In this document: piece after piece, positions 33,621-46,205 of the stretch
How the letters are laid out: each line of letters opens with the position of its first letter
Position numbering within the stretch: position 1 is the stretch's first letter
From: Erythroxylum novogranatense
Lineage: Eukaryota; Streptophyta; Magnoliopsida; Malpighiales; Erythroxylaceae
DNA length: 64,000 nt
Direction of reading: 5' to 3'
Assembly (NCBI GenBank): GCA_029891385.1
Contig: CM057224.1
Span: 31,749,005 to 31,813,004, forward strand
Translations under genes and position numbers: made by a program
The notes under the pieces: model-generated
Seen by the model: the letters and a program-made list of their open reading frames with translations, nothing else
Told to the model about the DNA's origin: nothing
Database searches by the model: none

Positions 33621-36620
33621 CACCATATTGAGGTTAAGCTCGATTTCTTTAAAGCGATCTTCACTTAGTGGTTTTGTGAAGATATCGCCACCGGAATTTC
33701 GTTTCCACGAATTGTAGATCGACAACTTTCTTCCGAACGTAATCTCTCAAGAAATGATGTCTAACTTCAATGTGCTTCACCCTTGAATGTTGAATTGGAT
33801 TCTTTGACAAGTCGATGGCGCCGGTGTTGTTGCAGATATTGGAATCTCTTCCTCTTGTATTGAGTAGTCCTCCAATTGATACTTGATCCACGTGAATTGT
33901 GAACAACAACTTCATGGCGGACATATATTCAACCTGCGGTTGATAATGCAATCGAGCTTTGTCTCTTGCTTGACCATGACACGGTGTTTGGTCCAAGGTA
34001 GTGACAACCACCACTCGTGCTCTTCCTTTCAATCCTATCACCGCATAGTCCGCATCGCAATATCCATTCAACCTGAAATCTTTACCTTTCTCATACATTA
34101 AGCAAAGATCGGTAGTACTGCGAGATATCTCAAAATTAGCTTTACGACTATGTAATGAGATTCTCTAGATCGGCTGAAACCTTGCACACAAGCATACACC
34201 TGAATAGAATGTCGAGTCTACTTGTTGTAAGATAAAGCAAAGAACCAATCATCCTCTAATAGGGTTTGATCCACCTTCTTACCACTTTCGTCTTTCGACA
34301 ACAAGTTTGAAGGATGCATCGGTGTAGACATACTTTTAACATCGCATATATCAAATTTAGACAACAATTCTTTGACATATTTTTGTTGATGGATAAAATC
34401 TTATCCTTAGTTTGCTTTACTTGCAATCCAAGAAAGAATTTTAACTCATCCATCATGCTCATCTCAAATTCATTTTCATCATATTTTCAAAGCTTATGCA
34501 TAACTTTTTGAGGTGGCACCAAAATAATATCATCAACATAAATTTGCACAATAATAAAATCATTATATAAGTTCTTCCTAAAAGAGTTTTGTCAACTTTA
34601 CCTCTAGTAAATCCATTTTCAATAAGAAATGAGCTCAGACGATCATACCATGCTCTAGAGCCTGTTTGATCCATATAAGGCTTTATGAAGTTTGTAGACA
34701 TGATCCGGATACTTTATATCATCAAATCCAGAGGTTGCTTGACATAGACTTCTTCGCCTATAAAGCCATTCAGAAATGCACTTTTACATCCATCCAAAAG
34801 CTTTATGTCATGGCAAACAAAGATATGCAAGCAAGATCCTTATTGCTTCAAGTCTTGCTCTCGGAGCATATGTCTCATTATAGTCTATTCCTTCCTACCG
34901 ATTATAGCCTTGTGCTACTAATCTTGCCTTATTGCGACTTACTTTTCCTGATTCATCTAGCTTATTCTTGAATATCCATCTAGTACCAATAATGGATTTC
35001 TTTTCGTGTTTAGGAACTAAGGACCGGACTTTATTCCTCTTGAATTGATTCAACTCCTCTTGCATAGCTAATATCCATGCTTCATCTTTTAGAGCTTCAT
35101 CAATCTTTTAGGTTCTACTTGTATATAAATGCCACTTTGGCTTCTCTTACTAACTTGGACCTTGTTCTTACACCTTCCGAGGTTTCTCCGATAATTGACT
35201 CTTTAGGATGAGAGCTTTGTATCTCCAATCTTTCTTTAACTCAAAATTCTTAGAGATATCTGTCTTTTCATCATGAAGTGTTCTGATGAAGATACTTCCT
35301 TACACTGCGTCAAGGGCACTCGTAATAAAGATCATCTTCTTGATTCCTCTTCCTTATTGGGTTGAGAGCTATCATCGAACTTAACGTGAATAGTTTCTTC
35401 AACAGATCTTTGAGGTGAGGTTGAAGACTCTAAATGCCTTTGAAGTGAGAGAATAGCCTAGAAAAATTCTGAAAGTGTCTTCGCATCAAATTTGTCCAGA
35501 GCTTCCTTTGTGTTCGTAAAAGTGCACTTGCAGCCAAAAGGATGGAAATAAGAAATGTTTGGTCTCCTTCCATTCCACAACTCATAGGAGTTTTCTTGAA
35601 GATTGGTCGCAGCAAAGACTCTATTCGAATGTAGCATGTCAGATTGATGACTTCTCCCTGAAGTATTTAGGAAGATTCATCTCGCACAACATTGTTCTTG
35701 CCATCTCTTGAATCGCCCTATTCTTCCTCTCAACAACTCCATTCTCACAGGAGTCCTTGGGGCGTAAAAGTTATGAAAATTCCTTTTCTTCGCAGAATAC
35801 TCGAACTTCTCATTTTCAAATTCTCCTCCATGATCACTCCTTATGCTTGCTATAGACATTCCTCTTTCATTTTGTAATCTCATGGAAAGATTTCTAAAAC
35901 ACTTGAAAGACTCATCTTTATGTGATAGAAAAGTATCCAACAAAACCTTGTAAAATCATCAACAATCACAAGTCCATACTTCTTTCCACCAAGACTTATT
36001 GTTCTTGTTGGACCAAATAAGTCCATATGTAACAACTCAAGTGGTCTAGAAGAAGTTATGAAATGTTTTGAAGAGAAAGAGGTTTTAACTTGTTTCCCTT
36101 TCTGACAACTTTCACAAAAGAAATCTTTGTCAAAACGAATTTGTGGCAAACCTTTTACCAAATCATGTTTCAAAAGTTTTGAAATATGTTTAAAACTGAC
36201 ATGACCTAGTTTTTTATGCCAGATCAGTCTTTCATCTTCAGTAGATAAAAAACATGAAATATTTTGAGACTGAAAATCGTCTAAATCAATTTTATAAAGA
36301 TTGTTTCGTCTTTTGGCTGAAAAGAAGATGGAACCATCTTTGTTTCTGACTTCACAAAATTTTTGATTAAAAGAAACTTCAAAACCAGAATCACATAATT
36401 GACTAATACTTATCAAGTTATGCTTTAAACCATCAACTAGTAGTACGTTATTAATGCATGCATGAGAATTCTTACCAATCTTACCAAACCCGATTATCTT
36501 TCCTTGTTGGTTGTCTCCAAAAGTTATTGATCCTCCTTTCTTGTCTCAAGATCTAGGAACATAGACTTGTTTCCGTCATGTGACGCGAGCATCCATCGTC
36601 CATATACCAATGGTGCTTCT
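33621..36620 (-). pseudogene. pol: Copia-C pol: protease end, integrase, reverse transcriptase, RNase H
   Basis: Right to left: the protease site reads YMDDGCSRHMT near 36590 (family D-S-G, so Ser is replaced by Asp). The pre-integrase region follows (36416-36150: MISISQLCDSGFEV and the HHCC zinc site, WHKKLGHVSFKHISKL). The integrase core is at 36030-35680 (MDLFGPTR, VDDFTRFCW, RSDHGGEFEN). Reverse transcriptase covers about 35100-34260 (AWYDRLSSFLIENGF, the YVDD catalytic site near 34530, then MSMMDELKFFLGLQVKQTK). RNase H is at about 34060-33640 (YCDADYA, NNTGAIDLSKNPIQHSR, DIFTKPLSEDRF). Frames break many times, chiefly by single-base losses, so no full polyprotein is encoded. Confidence 0.85.
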
Positions 36621-38273
36621 GGGTTCTTCCAACGAAGGATTTCGTGGGAGATATTATTTTATTTTTAGGTACCCATTCTCTTGGGTCCTTTAGGTTAGTA
36701 CGATGTGTAGAATGATAATGATGTAGAATGATAATGTTGATGTCCTTTCCGAAAATCGATTGATATCTTTTCTTATTTTTTGAGCAACCGATTTTACTAC
36801 GTAATGTCAGCTTATTTTTAGTAAACCCTAATCCAGCTTTTATCCTTCTGATGTCTCAGATTCTCCTATCATTTCATTCATCCTTTTGTACTATCTCAGA
36901 ATTTAGCTAGATCAATTGAGAGATTATTAATTCTCGCTTCAATTGATTAATCTCTTCAGATCTATCTACAACTTTGTTGTTATTCAATTCCTCAACTTGC
37001 TTTCTCAAACTTATATTCTCACTCTCTATCTCATGAGTATGTTTGAGGTTTTCTACATATTTCTTCTTCAATACTTGTATTTGCTTCGAATAGCATAAGA
37101 ATCCTCTAACAATTCTGAATATGCATCTTGTATATCATTATAGCTGGAAGTTACCTCCTCATCACTTTCTTCTTCAGCTACCAGACATATGTTAGCATGT
37201 TCTTACGCTTGTGAACTTGTATCTGATTCTGATGAATCCAGATCTTCCCACGTTGCCATCATGCTTTTCTTGTTATCTCTACTCCTTCTGGGTTGTCTTT
37301 TCAACATTAGACACTCGGACTTGTAATGTCCCGGCTTCTTGCATTCATAACAGGTAATGGATGCTTTATCGACTTTTTCATCGTCTTTGCCGCTGTTTCT
37401 TCTAAATGTTGAATTTCCTTTGGACTTCTTTTTCCACATTCTTCTTATCTTTCTTGAAATGAAAGATAGCTCATCGTCTTCATCACTTGATTCAGATTCT
37501 GACTTCTTGAATCATCATCCTTTGCTTCTTCAATCTTTAACGCCTTTGATGTATTCCTTTTGTTTTCTTCTTCGGATTTTGTGATTCTTTTGACTTGCTT
37601 TGAGCGCTATGGACTTCTCCTTTTGGGCTTATCTTCGCATCAAGCTCTACTTCGTGTATCTTCAACGATCCAAGCAATTCATCAAGCTTCAGTACGCTTA
37701 GGTCTTTGGCTTCTTGTACAACATTACTTTGGGTCTCCATCTTTTGGGCAGACTCCTCAAAATCTTTCGAACATGGTCTTGACTGTATGCGCTCTTCCAA
37801 GAGCTTTTAGCCCATTAACAATTGTTTGGAATCTTCCAAACATTTGATCAATGGTCTCTTCTTCTTTCATCTTGAATAACTCGTACTGATGCACCAAAAT
37901 ACTTATCTTGGACTCCTTCACTTGATTTGTTCCTTCATGTGCAATTGATAATGTATCCCACATTTCTTTGGCAGTATCGCATCCATGCACTTTGTCATAC
38001 TCGCTTCGCTCGATGCACAACTCAAGAAAATTTCGCTTTGGAGTTTAGTTGAAATCTTTCTTTCTACTCACCGTCCATCTTTCTCGTGGAATTGGATTTT
38101 ATCATCATCTTCAGTGTGTAAGGTCCATTCTCGATGATGTCCCAAAGGTCAATGTGAGTAGACTCGATAAACAATCTCATCCGATCCTTCCAATAGTGGT
38201 AGTCTTCACCATTGAACGCTGGAGGTCTGGTGACTGAGGCTCCTTCTGCAATATACGTGTGTGATTCCACCAT
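36621..38273 (-). pseudogene. gag: Copia-C gag (UBN2-type capsid and zinc knuckle)
   Basis: A start ATG at 38273 lies 43 bp after the primer site. The N-terminal piece has RPPAFNGEDYHYWKDRM and DLWDIIENGP. A UBN2-type capsid follows at 38020-37757 (AKEMWDTLSIAHEGT and the F...I.GL motif). A zinc knuckle CX2CX4HX4C is at about 37355-37310 (CYECKKPGHYKSEC). A Ser/Asp-rich spacer then leads to coiled-coil-like Sirevirus sequence (about 37080-36880). Stops and frame changes occur at 38064, near 37750 and near 37540. Confidence 0.8.
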
Positions 38274-38316
38274 TTTCTTTAGTTCACACTTTATTAGAGT
38301 GATTCTTGAACACCTC

Positions 38317-38328
38317 GCTCTGATACCA
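38317..38328 (-). other. Primer binding site of Copia-C, initiator tRNA-Met
   Basis: TGGTATCAGAGC on the minus strand, two bases inside the 5' LTR. It is a perfect 12-base match to the expected plant initiator-Met site. Confidence 0.9.
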
Positions 38329-38330
38329 AT

Positions 38331-39421
38331 TGAAGTAAATCACACGTTAATATATTGAGTAATAAAATGACCAAGATACACAAGAAGGGGGGGTTGAATT
38401 GTGATAAACTTTTTCAATCCCTTCAATAACAATTGCTTGTTCTTTCAGAAAACTTATCGTAAATCAATTCTTAACTAGTTTCAAAACTTTGTTAATAACG
38501 AAAATTACGATTTAAGAAAAGTAAGAGTTAGAGAGAAACACAGACAATTTTATCCCGTTCACCCTAAACCGTAGGCTACGCCCAATCCTCGATATTCTTC
38601 CGAGATTTTCACTATCTCCAAACTGGTTACAAGTATTCTTTAGATGAGCCTCTTGTGTCTCTTAACAAAGAAGTATTCTTTTACTCTTAGCCTCTTCAGT
38701 TATCTCAGTAGCACTTTTTCAAAAATGAAAACTGATAAAGAGCTTTTACAAAAGAGTTGCTCTTCACAATATACACTCGAAAATAGTTCGCAATTTTCTC
38801 TCGATGATGTATATTGAATACACAGAGTTTCATTCACTTTTTCCAAAAGTTATTTCTTCTTCAATCTCGACTCTTATTTATAGTCGAACTTCAATCTGCT
38901 TTCTTGTCTATCTCGCTTCTTGAATCTTTAAAGAACGGTTATTCAGCTTTAGCTCATGAACTGCCTTAAACGATGTTTCTTTCTTCCGTCTTATTTTCGT
39001 ATCATCCGCTTTTGTCTTCGTAAAGCTTCCGCCTCGCTTTTGTCTTCGTAAAGCTTGGCTCGCTTTTTGTATCGCTCGCTTTTGTCTTCGTAAAGCTTAA
39101 AATGCTTTTGTATCGCTCGCTTTTTCTTCGTAAAGCTTAAATCTGCTTTTCTTTAAATGCCTTTTCCTTCCGCCTCGCTTTTCTTCCGCCTGCTTTTCCT
39201 TTCGCCTGCTTTTCTTCCGTATATTTCTCTTTAAATGCTTTTTGTATCGCTCGCTTTTGTCTTCGTAAAGCTTAAATCCTTTTTGTATCGCTCGCTTTTC
39301 TTCGTAAAGCTTCCGCATTTTTTCTTTAAATCGCTTTTCCTTCCGTCATTTTTCTTCCAGTATATTTCTCTTTGTTTATTATCAAAACTATTTAATACGT
39401 GAAGTCTGGTTTGACTTAACA
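38331..39421 (-). repeat. 5' LTR of Copia-C
   Basis: 1091 bp, colinear with 29505-30591. The variable array is at 38998-39355. It ends ACTTAACA at the TSD TGTAC. Confidence 0.9.
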
Positions 39422-39426
39422 TGTAC

Positions 39427-40888
39427 CATGTCCAAAGTGGATTCAAATCTGCTTCCTTTAGAAGGAAATGAGGCTTTTGTCATTTTTCCTTCAATCTACA
39501 AGATTCACAGTGGGTAATGGATCACTATCCAAGCCCATAAGGATCCCATCCTTTACTAGCTTGTCAAGTCTTTTTCGATTGATATGACCCATCCTTAGAT
39601 GCCACAGATACTTTGAATTAATGCTAGAGATATTGGATTGTCTTGGTTTTATCAATTACATGTGGTGTTTAGTGAGCCTTTCATAGGTTCTATAAAAACA
39701 ATCCTGCTTAATTATCGCTTCACAAATAAAATCCTTATTCTCATATATTGAAACAACCTTTTAAAATATAAGGAATAGCCAGATTTTATTAGACAAAAAT
39801 GTAAATCATGTTCCTTACAATCATTGGCATGTAATAAACATCTTCCAAATATAACCTATGACCACTAGGAAAGTCCAAGATAACTACTCCCACCGATTCT
39901 CTGAAACATAGGAACCATCTCGCTATCTTAACTTGAAATCGGCCTTTAGGAAGTCTTTTCCTTTCTTTGAACCCCGCAAAGAATTACAAACATGGTTAGT
40001 GGCTCTTGAATCTAATATCCAAGAAGTAGATAAATCTGCCACATTTCTAGTTCCTAACAAACTTAGGAAGCCCATACCTTGTTTGCTTTTGAGGGACTCT
40101 AGTAGATGGACAATTTCTTTTCAGGGCCCATCTCATCACAAAGGGAAACACTTTCCTTTGATGTTCTCTTTGGCCTTCTTTTTCATGGGTTTGGCCTTGA
40201 CCCCTATTTGGGCCTTCTTTTCATTGGACCCTTCTTCTTTCCTTGCCTCTTACCTTGGCTTAGAAGAAGAAGCTACATTAACCGGCCCATGAGCCTTAAT
40301 ATTCAATATTTCCTCCGTGCTCTGGAGGGTATTCATCAACTCACTCAAGGTGTAATCCTTGTTGTTGAGCTCATAGTCCAACTTAAACTGCTGAAAAGAA
40401 GAGTTTAAGCTATTGATGATCATAATCATCTGCGTGTCCGCATCCATATCCGCCCTAAGCATCTCAAATTCAAGGACCACAGAGATTACCTTCATCATGT
40501 AATCCTGCACCTGGTTCACTAGGTTTCATGCGAGATTATGAAAGGTTTGGATAGCTTTCACTCTTGCAGACCTAGTCCTCACACCAAACATCTCATGTAG
40601 GTGATGGACCATTGGACTAGCAGCTTTTCATACAAGCAATTTGCTTTTGCAACATGCCACCGACGAAGCGAAATATAACACTTAGTAGTCTTGTCGAGAT
40701 TCCGCCAACGCCATGTTGTTGGACTTGCTCAGAGTTGCATCTCCACTTAGAGGTGTAGGCTCATTTTCGATTAACACCCATGAAATACGTTCATATTGAA
40801 GAACAATGTCAAGGTTACGTCTCCATTCATTAAACTTGTCTCCATTTTCCAATTTGTTATTTGTCAAGAGCGGGGTGAGTGGATTCAT
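39427..40888 (-). pseudogene. gag-pol: Copia-B gag, protease region and pre-integrase
   Basis: The start ATG at 40888 opens a gag with NPLTPLLTNNKLENGDKFNEWRRNL and an RADMDADTQMIMIINSLNSSF stretch (40519-40250), both typical of Copia capsids. The segment 40250-39950 covers the basic spacer and the protease zone. The pre-integrase zinc region at about 39620-39440 shows GHINRKRLDKLVKDGIL. The reading stops at the Sirevirus TSD (39426) and continues at 29504. Stops after LAESRQDY (40682) and frame changes make it a pseudogene. Confidence 0.75.
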
Positions 40889-42372
40889 TTTGTGGTTGAT
40901 TATGTCCGAAAATATAAATTATTAAAACATGAGCATACTAGTCAACAATTTATGGAACTTTGTATAAAATCATGATGCATGTATGCATGATGATAGATTT
41001 AACAAAACTTAAAAATTAAAACATTATACTGACGGTTATTTTCTTATCTATAACAAACTAAGTGACGGTGGGCCATCTTATCTATTAAAAGAAAAACTGG
41101 GACCCTCCCACTCAAAAAACTACCAAGCATCTCATGCTCAATTTTTTAAGAAGCGTCTTAATTTTGTCCATACTTTTACCAACAGAGCTACGGTGGGCAG
41201 TTTATTGATAAAAAATGTTGAGTGTATAACCATTTGATTCATTCACTAAAGATACCTACAAATCATGCCTCGGTGGGAGGTCACATTTGCTATCATTAAA
41301 TGGACTTATCCTTAAGGAGACCCAAACCATGCAAGATCTAGGATCCATGCCCTCCGATGGGGAGTAACACTTCACCACATGCAAACGGGCCATCATTTGG
41401 AGACCGTGGACTCTCACAGAGCATCCTCTCCCACTCAATCTTTTGGGCTTTAAGTTTTAAATACCATCTTGTCTAGATGCAATTTATTATCCATCCTATA
41501 TTGTTTCATTATATATCTCATACATAATGAATGCATGGCAAGGCCTAGGGTTGGCAATTTTCTAAATGACATGCAATCACATAATATCACATATTACAAG
41601 CATTCATTTCTCCATTCATCACATGAACTAATAAAGCCACTTTTGATTGTCCATCCTAGAAACATAAAATAATTACAAGCCTTTTAGGCCCAAAATATGC
41701 TTCTTCATCTTGGATCTTCCGCTTGAACTCTTCGCTAACATGATCCGCCCATTCGGTAAACAAAATGTAATGACATTTATGAAATTAGAATTTTGTCGGT
41801 TTGAAAATAAAATTCCAGCACTAGATTTTTAGAAAACCAAATCTTTGTTTTGACAAAAATTCCAGCACTTGTTTTATTAAAACCAAACTCATTTCATGAA
41901 AATTAAAAACAGCACTTAGTATTTTAGCAAAACCGAAATTGGATTCTTTGAAACAAAAAACCAGCACTTGTTTTCTAATCATAACTGAAATATGATTCAT
42001 TGAAACAAAAATTCCAGCAACTTAGTTTTCACAAAACTTATGCCAAAACACAAAAGGATACACCGAAAATTTTACCTTTCCATTTCTTCAATCCATGGCT
42101 GCTCCTTCTTCATCATTACATCAATTTGTACATTACAAAATCAAATAAAATAGAAAAAAGAAACCAAGGAGGAAACATGGTGATGATAGACCACCCTCCT
42201 TGTTACAACTAAATGAAGAAATCTTACAAGATAAAATTTAACTTCTATGGACAACCAAAAGAGCAACATACACCATATATATTTCTATCACATAAAAATA
42301 TGCAGTATACATAAAAAGATTTCCAACCCATGCATCCACCATATAGGAACCGAAATCATGCATGAAAAATCG
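40889..42372 (-). other. Long untranslated leader of Copia-B
   Basis: Nearly 1.5 kb lie between primer site and gag start, with no convincing ORF. The part next to the primer site holds a degenerate tandem repeat (41812-42030). The middle has several CGGTGGG-containing purine blocks (about 41060-41290). Confidence 0.6.
41812..42030 (-). repeat. Degenerate ~50-bp tandem repeat in the Copia-B leader
   Basis: Five copies of a unit containing ATTCCAGCACTTG followed by AAAACC occur about every 45-55 bp. Units diverge by small indels. Confidence 0.6.
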
Positions 42373-42384
42373 GCTCTGATACCA
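42373..42384 (-). other. Primer binding site of Copia-B, initiator tRNA-Met
   Basis: TGGTATCAGAGC on the minus strand, two bases inside the 5' LTR. Confidence 0.9.
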
Positions 42385-42386
42385 AT

Positions 42387-44485
42387 TGTTGGATCGGAAA
42401 AAGAAAGCATGCTTAGTTTGGAGAAACGATAGATTTCAAAACCTTTTAAGAAATCATCTTGCAGTGGAAGCAATATATCCAAATCAACATGCTAATCCAT
42501 ACATGATATGGTATAAGGATAATAAAACCAAGAACAAGATAAAAGGAATTACCGACTCCTTCGCTACATCTTTAAATCCTCACTGCGCTATCCTCTCCTT
42601 CTTGTATCCAAATCCTTTGCCTTTGAGTCTTTTCCTTTAGCAATCTATCTTCTTCCTTGTTGTAGTATCCTCAACCAATTAGATTTACCACTTGTTCTTC
42701 AAGGACAACTAGGTTAACAAAATCCTTTGGTGGGAAAGGAGAAGAAATATTTGGAGGAGATTTTCTTAGAAGAAGAAGAACCAAAATTGAAACTCTTTCA
42801 ATTCTTTCACTTAGGAATTTCGGTCCTACCTTGCATGAAAGGAGAGATTGTCTAAAAACCATGTAAGAACCCTTTCTTACATCTCAATTTCGAAATATGC
42901 ATGAATGGAAAGAGTGAGAGGCATCCAATGCATCACTTCTTACATTAATCACTCATCAAATAGCCAATAAATGAGACTTACTTCATTTATCTTTAAAATG
43001 GCTATTTGAAAAGACCATAACCTATAATTGAATACCCATTTCGGTTTTGGCAAGAAGAAAGAAGGAAGATGGTCCATCTAATGCACATCTTTCATCTTTA
43101 ATCTAATGAATGCAAATAGGTTACATGCCAACATTAAAAGCCAACCATTAAACCATTTAATGGTAAGTTCATAACTCCATTTAATAATGATGAACCATAA
43201 TAAAGACCATCTTTATTTAGTATTTTAATGTCAAATGTGGTTACACATCTAACCTAACACAATTTTGAAATTACTTCTTCTCCATTTAAAAAAATTGTTT
43301 TAATATAATTAATCTAATCAATTACATTAAACCAAAACAAGCCCATTTCTAAATGAACATATGGGCTTCCAATTAACCATTAATTAGTATAAGCCCATCA
43401 TTCAATTATGGACTTCTAAAGCCTCCAAACTACTTCTTACTTAGCTTGATAACCTTCCTTAAAGCCAAGTGGGGAATCTTATTGGACTTTGATAATTCAA
43501 GCTCCAATAAGCCCATAAATAATTCAATCTCATTGGAATTAATTCTAGCTTATTAACTAAATATCATTCCACTAAAGACAATTAGTTGAACTCTTGAATT
43601 ATTAAATATTATGAGAATATGTCCAATTGCAAACCCTATTTAGAACCTTATTATAGCCATCTGCACAACAAAGGGTAAAATTATCGTTTTGCCCTTATGT
43701 TGGTTTTTCCTTCTAAATCTCTCATTTTACTTTATATGGTGATTAACACATAAGATCTCATCTTAGTGTTAAGACTTGATGGGTAACTAGTCCATCAAAC
43801 TATCGCGCCAGCTTAATCACCAAATCTCCTTAAAACATCTAGAAGAGATGATAACACTATAAACTCTTTATTTGAGTGAATATTCACGATACATGTTTCA
43901 ATTAATAATTCCAACATGCAGACATTGGATTAATACCCTGTAAAAATCCATTCCGATCATATCAAGAATTATAATGAAACACATATGAGTTCACCACTCA
44001 TCAAGATTGTGGTTCATAATAGCGAATGCTTAAGTTGTATGTTTTAAGATTAAAGTAACGACCCACTTTATTCTTGAAAACATACTTGATTTCGATTCAT
44101 TTAATAGTGCCATTATCGATAATCTACTACTATCATGATATGAAACTCATCATTCCCTTTAAGTAAACTCCTTTACTTATATGGAGATAAATCGCAACAC
44201 TACGCCTAAACCATAATTAAACGACCAACTTGATTATTCAACTGTGAATCAATTAATTGATTCTAATAATATACATGTTTCCCATACATCTCTATGTATA
44301 TGTATATTACTTACAAATAAATCTTGGTACCTTATGACCAGATATATAATGCTCATACAGATAAAACCAAACTCTTTTGTTTTATTAATAATAAATATTT
44401 TCATTACAAAACTGTAACTGAAGAAGATAAAGTTACATGTAAATACACTTGCTTTCCACGGCACTATATTTACATAACTCCAATA
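42387..44485 (-). repeat. 5' LTR of Copia-B (2099 bp)
   Basis: The + strand begins TGTTGGATCGG next to the primer site and ends ACTCCAATA. The truncated partner ends TCCAACA, so the terminal CA became TA. No long ORF has recognisable content. The last 250 bp are shared with 26798-27047. Confidence 0.85.
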
Positions 44486-45235
44486 TGAAGGTCCTTAGTT
44501 TTTAGCCATTAAGTTTTGAATTCCTGTTTCAATAAAGAATTATGGGTCATTAAGGCTGAAGCTAATTTGGACATTTATAACTTTTCAAATTACTTTAAAT
44601 GATCAATTTTAGTAATATTAAAGTTACTCAGTGAATAGCTATTGAGTTTTTTAAGTTCCTTCTTGATTGCTTAATGCTTCCTCATACACTTAAATGCCTC
44701 AAAGCCTCTCACATAGAAATCAGACCTCTTAAAACAACATCTTAGAAACTAAAAACCTCCATTAAATAATTATTAAACTTAAAATGAGTGTATCTTTTAG
44801 TAGTTGACAGGTTATGGAGTAGTATATATTTGAACGATTAAACCATAAAGAGTTACTAAAATTCACCCAAGATAAAGGAAGATCTTATAGCTACAAAGAA
44901 TTAATTATGGCTCTGTCTAGCTTCATTATGATAAACTACTTGTCATTTTGCTTTTTATTCTAGGTAAATTGATGGCCTCCATATCTCAAATTTGAAAGTC
45001 TTGAATAGTTGATGTATATGTGAAAATCATCGCAAAATGACATTTATTGGTTTAAATAGCCTTTAATCTCATAATTAGACATATTGTAGTTGAAATCCCC
45101 TAATAAAAGTTATGGAATTGAGTTATTTAAATTGATTTTAGAAATATCTTTGCAAAATTGCTTCTTTAAAGATGTAGTGCTAGGAGTGTAAACAAAGGTG
45201 ATAGTCAATTTAAGCAAAGAGAGAGACAAAAATAA
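44486..45235 (-). pseudogene. LINE ORF2 fragment: second part of endonuclease and linker
   Basis: The minus strand reads TITFVYTPSTTSLKKQF from about 45210, WLLLGDFN-type sequence (LLLGDFNYNMSNYEIKGYL) near 45100, LRYGGHQFT near 44985, LDRAIINS near 44920, and the end motif where SDHSPI is usual (here NRSNIYYSI) near 44830. This is the apurinic-type endonuclease of plant LINEs, which nicks target DNA. A helical linker follows (KKELKKLN, LKQEFKT) down to 44486, where Copia-B is inserted; the reverse transcriptase is lost. Several stops and frame changes occur. The N-terminal part is 16 kb away at about 61555-61690. Confidence 0.7.
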
Positions 45236-45838
45236 TTATAAATGTAAAAGCTGATCTTATGTTGCATTTGGTTACTGTCTTCAATATACAGAGATGGAAC
45301 GAGGCAAAAATTTAGAGACGAAACAGAACAAAAATTAGAGATAGTGAGGTGTTTGATTGTGATGGACATAACAGAAAAAACTGGTTCCATCTCGAAGAAA
45401 GAAATGTGTTTGGTTGCAGTGGACAGAATATAAAAACAGTGTCAATGACAAAAATGCCCCTGCAGTATAATATGATTGGAAAGATGTAATTCATTGATTA
45501 TTTTAAAACGAATGACTTATATTAGTAATTTTAAAACGAAATGTCCTGGGTTTATGTTTTATCATTTCTGTCATTTATCGTGTTTTTCACTTGTTTCTAC
45601 TTGATTTAACTTTTTATTGTGTTGGATGATGAATTTCTGAAAGTTGGATGATGAATTTGTGATTGTTATTGTTGACTGCCAATGGTTGTATAACACCAGT
45701 TAATTTTTGAATTGGTTTATTTCTACTGGTGTTAGAAATTCACTGGTGTTGAGTTTAAGTTGAAGCCTAGTTTCGATTGTATTTCTATTTTCTACTGGTG
45801 TTGAGTTGAAAATTGAAGTTGAAATTGGAGGCCGTATG
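45236..45838. other. Left part of the DNA-transposon-like insertion in the LINE
   Basis: A non-coding stretch between LINE endonuclease and the Tekay element. It begins with three related words (GTGTTTGGTTGCAGTGGACAGAA and variants, 45250-45430) spaced like subterminal repeats of a DNA transposon. A 21-bp tandem pair (GTTGGATGATGAATTTSTGA, 45620-45665) and repeats of CTACTGGTGTTGAG precede the Tekay TSD. It probably belongs to the hAT element whose gene is at 58397-60785, but I could not find matching termini. Confidence 0.4.
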
Positions 45839-46197
45839 TATTAGCCCCGAAAATTTTTTCTTTATTTATTTATTTAATTAAGCATGATTAGACTAATTAA
45901 GTAATTTAGTTAGCATTAATTAAGATGATAGGAATTAAATATGATCGCATTAAATAGCATATGACATTAATTAGCATGTAATGGCATTAATGAGTTAGGT
46001 AAGAGTTAGTAACATTTAATGTGTTAGATGGGTTTTAAATGGGGTAGAAAAGAAAAGAGAATAAGGTGGGCCTAAAAGATAGATGGGCTTAAGTTAAAAG
46101 AAATGGATTTTGGGCTTGGAAGCTTAGAAGAGAGTGTAAGAAGGAAGGGAAATGAGTGGGCTTAGGGCCTTATGGGCTTAAGTGACTTAATTAGAAG

Positions 46198-46205
46198 TAT
46201 AAAAG
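46198..46205 (+). promoter_or_regulatory. TATA box of the Tekay 5' LTR
   Basis: TATAAAAG is followed by a purine-rich leader. The 3' LTR has the same box at 53862-53869. Confidence 0.6.

Larger units (their letters stand above)
29505..39421 (-). mobile_element. Complete Sirevirus-like Ty1/Copia element (Copia-C)
   Basis: LTRs of 1087 bp (29505-30591) and 1091 bp (38331-39421) flank gag, a Copia-order pol and a 2.7-kb post-pol region. TGTAC at 29500-29504 and at 39422-39426 is a perfect TSD, placing it inside the Copia-B integrase gene. Features typical of Sireviruses are the TGGTATCAGAGC primer site, a double polypurine tract, the LAWYDRLSSFL-type reverse transcriptase and the long 3' extension. 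All frames are broken. Confidence 0.9.
26798..44485 (-). mobile_element. Copia-B: Ty1/Copia element with truncated 3' LTR, host of a Sirevirus
   Basis: Minus-strand order is 5' LTR (42387-44485), initiator-Met primer site, long leader, gag (from 40888), pre-integrase region, integrase (split at 29504/39427 by the Sirevirus), reverse transcriptase, RNase H, polypurine tract and the last 250 bp of the 3' LTR (26798-27047). About 1.85 kb of the 3' LTR is missing. The right flank is TGAAG (44486-44490) within LINE sequence; the left partner is lost. Clade is not assigned. Confidence 0.9.

Noticed and set aside
38317..38328. tRNA gene candidates at TGGTATCAGAGC sites
   Set aside because: They are 12-base primer sites next to LTRs, with no tRNA fold around them.
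39097..39446. Lys/Glu-rich repeat ORFs in the Sirevirus LTR
   Set aside because: They are products of the CTTCGTAAAGCTT array in U3. The sister LTR has other frames.
39933..40408. 119- and 100-residue ORFs with hydrophobic stretches on the + strand
   Set aside because: They are antisense to Copia-B gag and protease coding sequence, where frame shadows are expected.
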